This document shows positions 23,108-25,839 of a stretch of 25,839 nucleotides of DNA, in pieces; the first letter of the stretch is position 1, and the number at the start of each line of letters is the position of its first letter. The translations under genes were made by a program, and so were the position numbers. Below the pieces are notes generated by a model. It was not told the origin of the DNA, made no database searches, and worked only from the letters and a program-made list of their open reading frames with translations. The DNA comes from a virus, in IMG/VR virus record IMGVR_UViG_3300020057_000142, positions 1-25,839 of that record; one strand, 5' to 3'.

Positions 23108-25090
23108 TCATCCTCGCAGGATCATCATGCCAGCGTCGTCGCGTCGGGGGTCGATGAGCTTGGGGGCGCTCTCGGTGTACACGTTCATCATCGGGCGGAT
23201 CTCGGAGTAGTCGAGCACGGTGTCGAATCCGAGCACGAGGCCGGCCAGCATGTCGTAGACGGCCGCGTGGAGCTGGTGGTCTGGGATGCCCTCCCAGGTG
23301 AAACGCTCGTTGCCCTGGTCGTTGATGACCAGCTTCCGCACCGGCCGGCTCATCTCATCAAAGAGCCGTCCGTCCACCGCCACCGTCCAATCCTCGAACC
23401 ACTCGATCTGGTTGGTCAGGTGCCACTCGTAGATCGTGTCGATCGCCACTGTCCGGTGCACTGTGATTAGACGCGGCGGGTCCAGGCGGCCGTCGCCTGC
23501 CTCGGAGACGACGACCATCTTGTGCTGGTCGTTCGTGGCGTATTTGCACCGGACGATCGGGATCTTCAGCTCGGCCATGGCGGCTTCCTGCACGCTCATG
23601 GCGAACTTCGCCTCGGGCTGGTGGTCGATCACCCCACCCACGACCCGGAATCGCTTGAGAACCTGGATCACCTCGTCCACCCCACCCGCGAGCCGGCCGG
23701 CGTGGACCTTGATCTGCTTCCCGTCGTCCCATCGGCTGATCTGGTAGTCGAGCCACGGGCGGTTGACGTCGATCCCGATGGTGGTCGGCTGCTCGGATGA
23801 GGAGACCATGCGCCGGCCCTTGGCGGTGCACCGCTCGAACATCTTGCGGTTGATGCGCAGCGTGCCGCCGGAGAATGGCCGCCCCAGGTCCATGTTGTTG
23901 AACTGCTGGAGCTTGGACGGGTTCCCCAGGCTCTTGCTGAAGGTGTCGATCAGGGTGTCCATCGTCGGCCCGATGCGGGTTGACAGGGCCTCCGTCCAGT
24001 ACGACCGGATCTTGCGGCCGGGGCGCTGGGGGATCCAGAGGCCGGGGGCAAAGCGGTTCATCGGCCGCCCGCACTTCGGGTAGCGGCAGCATGGCCGGAT
24101 GTCCCGCGGGGAGCCGGGCGACCAGTCCTTGTCGCGGACGTCGAAGGTCATAATGCGGCCCGAGTCGTCGATCCTGGTAATCACGACGTTGTCGTACCAG
24201 TCGATGATCTGCCGCTCGCCGCAGTGCTCGCAGTCGTGGAAGTAGCGGTGCTGGTCGCCGGCGAGGAACTCCGCGTGGATGTTGTCGTTGCCCGGGGCGC
24301 CGGCGTTCAGCTCGGAGCCCTCGACGGTGGGGGTTGAAATCTCGTCGCTGAGCTTGTAGTCCGACGCGTTCATGCGCTTCGGGTACATGGGCAGGTTCGT
24401 GCGATTGCAGAAGTCCCGCTCGTCGATGTGCATGCAGTCCGCGGTGAACGACGTCAGCTCGTCCTCGGAGTTGGCCGTGACGATGTAGAGCTTCCCGTGC
24501 GGCCCGAACCGCTTGAAGGACGTCGCGTCCGTCGCGTCGGCGATCTCCTGAAGCTCCTGGTAGTAGGGGGTGTTCTTGATCGTGGGGTTGAGCTTGCCGT
24601 TCACCAGCTCGATCACCTTGGCGTGCTTGGGCATGACCCAGCCCACCGCCAGCCCCAGCGAGCACTGGGCGAGGGTCTTCACGATCTCGTAGGTGGTCTT
24701 GCCGCGCTGGGCGGGGGCGATGATCCGCATGTCGGGGGAGGGATCGGCGTAAATCTGCTCCCACTGGGGGTCCAGCACGATCGGCTGGCCCTTGTCGGTG
24801 ATGTGGACATTCAGGGCCAGGTGCATCGTCCGGCGTGCCACCTGCGCGGCCATGGCCCTACGCACGAGCACGTCGCGGCGGATGGGAGTCTGCACCTTCC
24901 GCCCGTCAGGCCTGGTGACGAGGATGGTCACGATCTCGTTGGGTTGGCGATCCGGTTTGGGCTTGGGACCGACCACGTCACGGATCCTCCGTCTCGTCTT
25001 CGTCAGCGCCTTCATCATCGGCTGGCGGGGGATCTTCGGGGGAGTCGGCAGGATCGTCCTGAAAAACCTCTGGTCCGGGTGCTGATTCAT
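23108..25090 (-). CDS. Terminase large subunit (lambda gpA-like, GpA family)
   Basis: This 660-residue protein has an ATPase domain with Walker A APAQRGKTT at residues 125-133 and Walker B CMHIDE at 219-224. A zinc-type cluster follows (CEHC at 287-290; CC and C at 334-340). The nuclease region has GIDV (Asp441) and GGVIDHQP (Asp489). This is the layout of the GpA family of packaging motors. The ATG at 25090 has GAGG six bases upstream but overlaps the small subunit gene by 113 bases. Starts at 25018 or 25015 (MMKALTK) would shorten the overlap. An exact GCGTCTAATCA lies inside the gene at 23464. Confidence 0.92.
   Translation of the reverse strand: MNQHPDQRFFRTILPTPPKIPRQPMMKALTKTRRRIRDVVGPKPKPDRQPNEIVTILVTRPDGRKVQTPIRRDVLVRRAMAAQVARRTMHLALNVHITDKGQPIVLDPQWEQIYADPSPDMRIIAPAQRGKTTYEIVKTLAQCSLGLAVGWVMPKHAKVIELVNGKLNPTIKNTPYYQELQEIADATDATSFKRFGPHGKLYIVTANSEDELTSFTADCMHIDERDFCNRTNLPMYPKRMNASDYKLSDEISTPTVEGSELNAGAPGNDNIHAEFLAGDQHRYFHDCEHCGERQIIDWYDNVVITRIDDSGRIMTFDVRDKDWSPGSPRDIRPCCRYPKCGRPMNRFAPGLWIPQRPGRKIRSYWTEALSTRIGPTMDTLIDTFSKSLGNPSKLQQFNNMDLGRPFSGGTLRINRKMFERCTAKGRRMVSSSEQPTTIGIDVNRPWLDYQISRWDDGKQIKVHAGRLAGGVDEVIQVLKRFRVVGGVIDHQPEAKFAMSVQEAAMAELKIPIVRCKYATNDQHKMVVVSEAGDGRLDPPRLITVHRTVAIDTIYEWHLTNQIEWFEDWTVAVDGRLFDEMSRPVRKLVINDQGNERFTWEGIPDHQLHAAVYDMLAGLVLGFDTVLDYSEIRPMMNVYTESAPKLIDPRRDDAGMMILRG
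23464..23474 (-). promoter_or_regulatory. GCGTCTA element, consensus copy inside large terminase gene
   Basis: The exact 11-mer GCGTCTAATCA, followed by C, lies within the coding region (P-R-L-I-T) about 358 bases before the portal ATG. It could mark an internal transcription start for the portal block or an RNA-processing site; nothing else around it stands out. Confidence 0.38.
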
Positions 25091-25721
25091 CGACCACCTC
25101 GCCGCCGACCATTTGGGCCAGGGACTCGTTGCTGAGCTGATTGGTCGTCTGGGCCGAGGCCTCGATCCCGCCGGCTCCGTTGACCAGGACGTTCATGTGG
25201 CCGACGTTCATCCGCCCGTCGCGCGGGCGGGCGCCGGTGATGTGGGCGATCTCCCTGGCCGCCTTCATCGCGATCGCGAGGGCGTTCGGGTCCAGGGCGT
25301 TTGGCTTGATCTTGGTGTGCTGGCCGTTGATCTGGACCATCTTGCCATCGGAGTCGTTCTTGAGGCGGACGGGCTTGGTCGTGACCTCGACCTGGTCCTT
25401 GACGGCGTGGGTCATGGCGAGGCCGTGGATGTCCTCGAGCCGGCGGAGGTACAGGGCGCGGCTGGCCTGGACGTCCTCGAAGATGCCGCGGCACAGGAAG
25501 TCCTCGGTCTTGGCGACCCACCGCTCGGCCGCCTGCTTGGTCGTCCCCCACTCCTGGGCGACCAGCGCCACCACGGCGACGCGGTTCTTCTCTCGCGCGA
25601 TCCAGATCGAGATGGTGTTGAGGCGGTCGATGAGCAGAGCTTCGGAGGGCGTCAACGCACCCGCCGGCTCCGGCTCGTCTTCCATCAGCTTCTCGATCCA
25701 TGATGACATCGGCGGCAGCAT
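24978..25721 (-). CDS. Terminase small subunit-like DNA-binding protein
   Basis: A 247-residue protein in the small-terminase position. Residues 30-75 are helical with a probable helix-turn-helix (WGTTKQAAERWVAKTEDFL). A helical region (ALYLRRLEDIHGLAMTHA) follows, then a linker and a very acidic C-terminus (DDPADSPEDPPPADDE) that overlaps the large-subunit start. Small terminases bind packaging sites and hand the DNA to the large subunit through such C-terminal tails. The start at 25721 (MLPPMSSW) or at 25709 (MSSW) is possible. I identified it by position and helix pattern. Confidence 0.65.
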   Translation of the reverse strand: MLPPMSSWIEKLMEDEPEPAGALTPSEALLIDRLNTISIWIAREKNRVAVVALVAQEWGTTKQAAERWVAKTEDFLCRGIFEDVQASRALYLRRLEDIHGLAMTHAVKDQVEVTTKPVRLKNDSDGKMVQINGQHTKIKPNALDPNALAIAMKAAREIAHITGARPRDGRMNVGHMNVLVNGAGGIEASAQTTNQLSNESLAQMVGGEVVDESAPGPEVFQDDPADSPEDPPPADDEGADEDETEDP

Positions 25722-25742
25722 ATCACCATGACACGCACGACG

Positions 25743-25838
25743 TCACTCCTCCCAAAGTCCCTTCCATTGCCCGAGTCCGCCCCACTGCTCCGCCATCGCC
25801 TCCGCCCACCCCTCATACGTCCGGCTCCGGATCGCGTG
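25743..25838 (-). CDS. Partial C-terminus of an upstream gene
   Basis: The last 31 codons of a frame entering from the right edge end in TGA 21 bases before the small terminase start. They read ...RSRTYEGWAEAMAEQWGGLG and end QWKGLWEE. The composition (Trp, Glu, Gly) and the spacing to the next gene look real. The function cannot be told from this fragment. Confidence 0.5.
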   Translation of the reverse strand, partial: HAIRSRTYEGWAEAMAEQWGGLGQWKGLWEE

Positions 25839-25839
25839 C

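Noticed and set aside
1-25839. tRNA genes, CRISPR arrays, insertion sequences, attachment sites
   Set aside because: I looked for cloverleaf arms, regularly spaced direct repeats and transposase motifs by eye and saw none.

Overview
The window is a high-GC block of tailed-phage (or prophage) late genes, and every gene I can support lies on the minus strand, so it reads from right to left. No host chromosomal gene, tRNA, integrase or CRISPR is visible. Two small lipoproteins with clear lipoboxes lie among the head genes, which suggests a diderm (Gram-negative type) host. The host taxon cannot be fixed from this window.

Head module (25.8 to 16.2 kb): the tail end of an unknown gene, small and large terminase subunits, a portal of T4 gp20 type, and a MuF-like minor head protein. 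Two lipoproteins and a three-helix membrane protein follow, ending at a hairpin. Then come a T4 gp21-like prohead protease fused to a coiled-coil scaffold (with a likely internal scaffold start) and a T4 gp23-like major capsid protein closed by a 14-bp-stem terminator.

Glycosyltransferase cassette (16.1 to 14.4 kb): two coupled GT9/heptosyltransferase-like genes, the first only an N-terminal half-domain. This is an unusual cargo between capsid and connector genes.

Connector and tail module (14.4 kb to the left edge): head completion protein, HK97 gp10-like protein, tail terminator, a tail-tube protein, three beta-rich appendage-type proteins (a beta-helix, a beta-sandwich protein and a fibre/baseplate-type protein), and a second tail-tube paralogue. 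These are followed by a lambda G/GT-type chaperone pair joined by a GGGAAAC frameshift site, a 1240-residue tape measure, a DUF2460 distal tail protein and a partial tail protein. The virion is therefore predicted to be long-tailed and non-contractile, with a T4-like HK97-fold head.

Most genes are translationally coupled (ATGA, GTGA, TGATG and stop/SD overlaps). Against this background an 11-bp directional element, GCGTCTAATCA and close variants, recurs at least six times on the coding strand. It sits at fixed distance before start codons that lack a Shine-Dalgarno sequence, and upstream of the scaffold and tail-tube starts. It is the least explained feature of the window.
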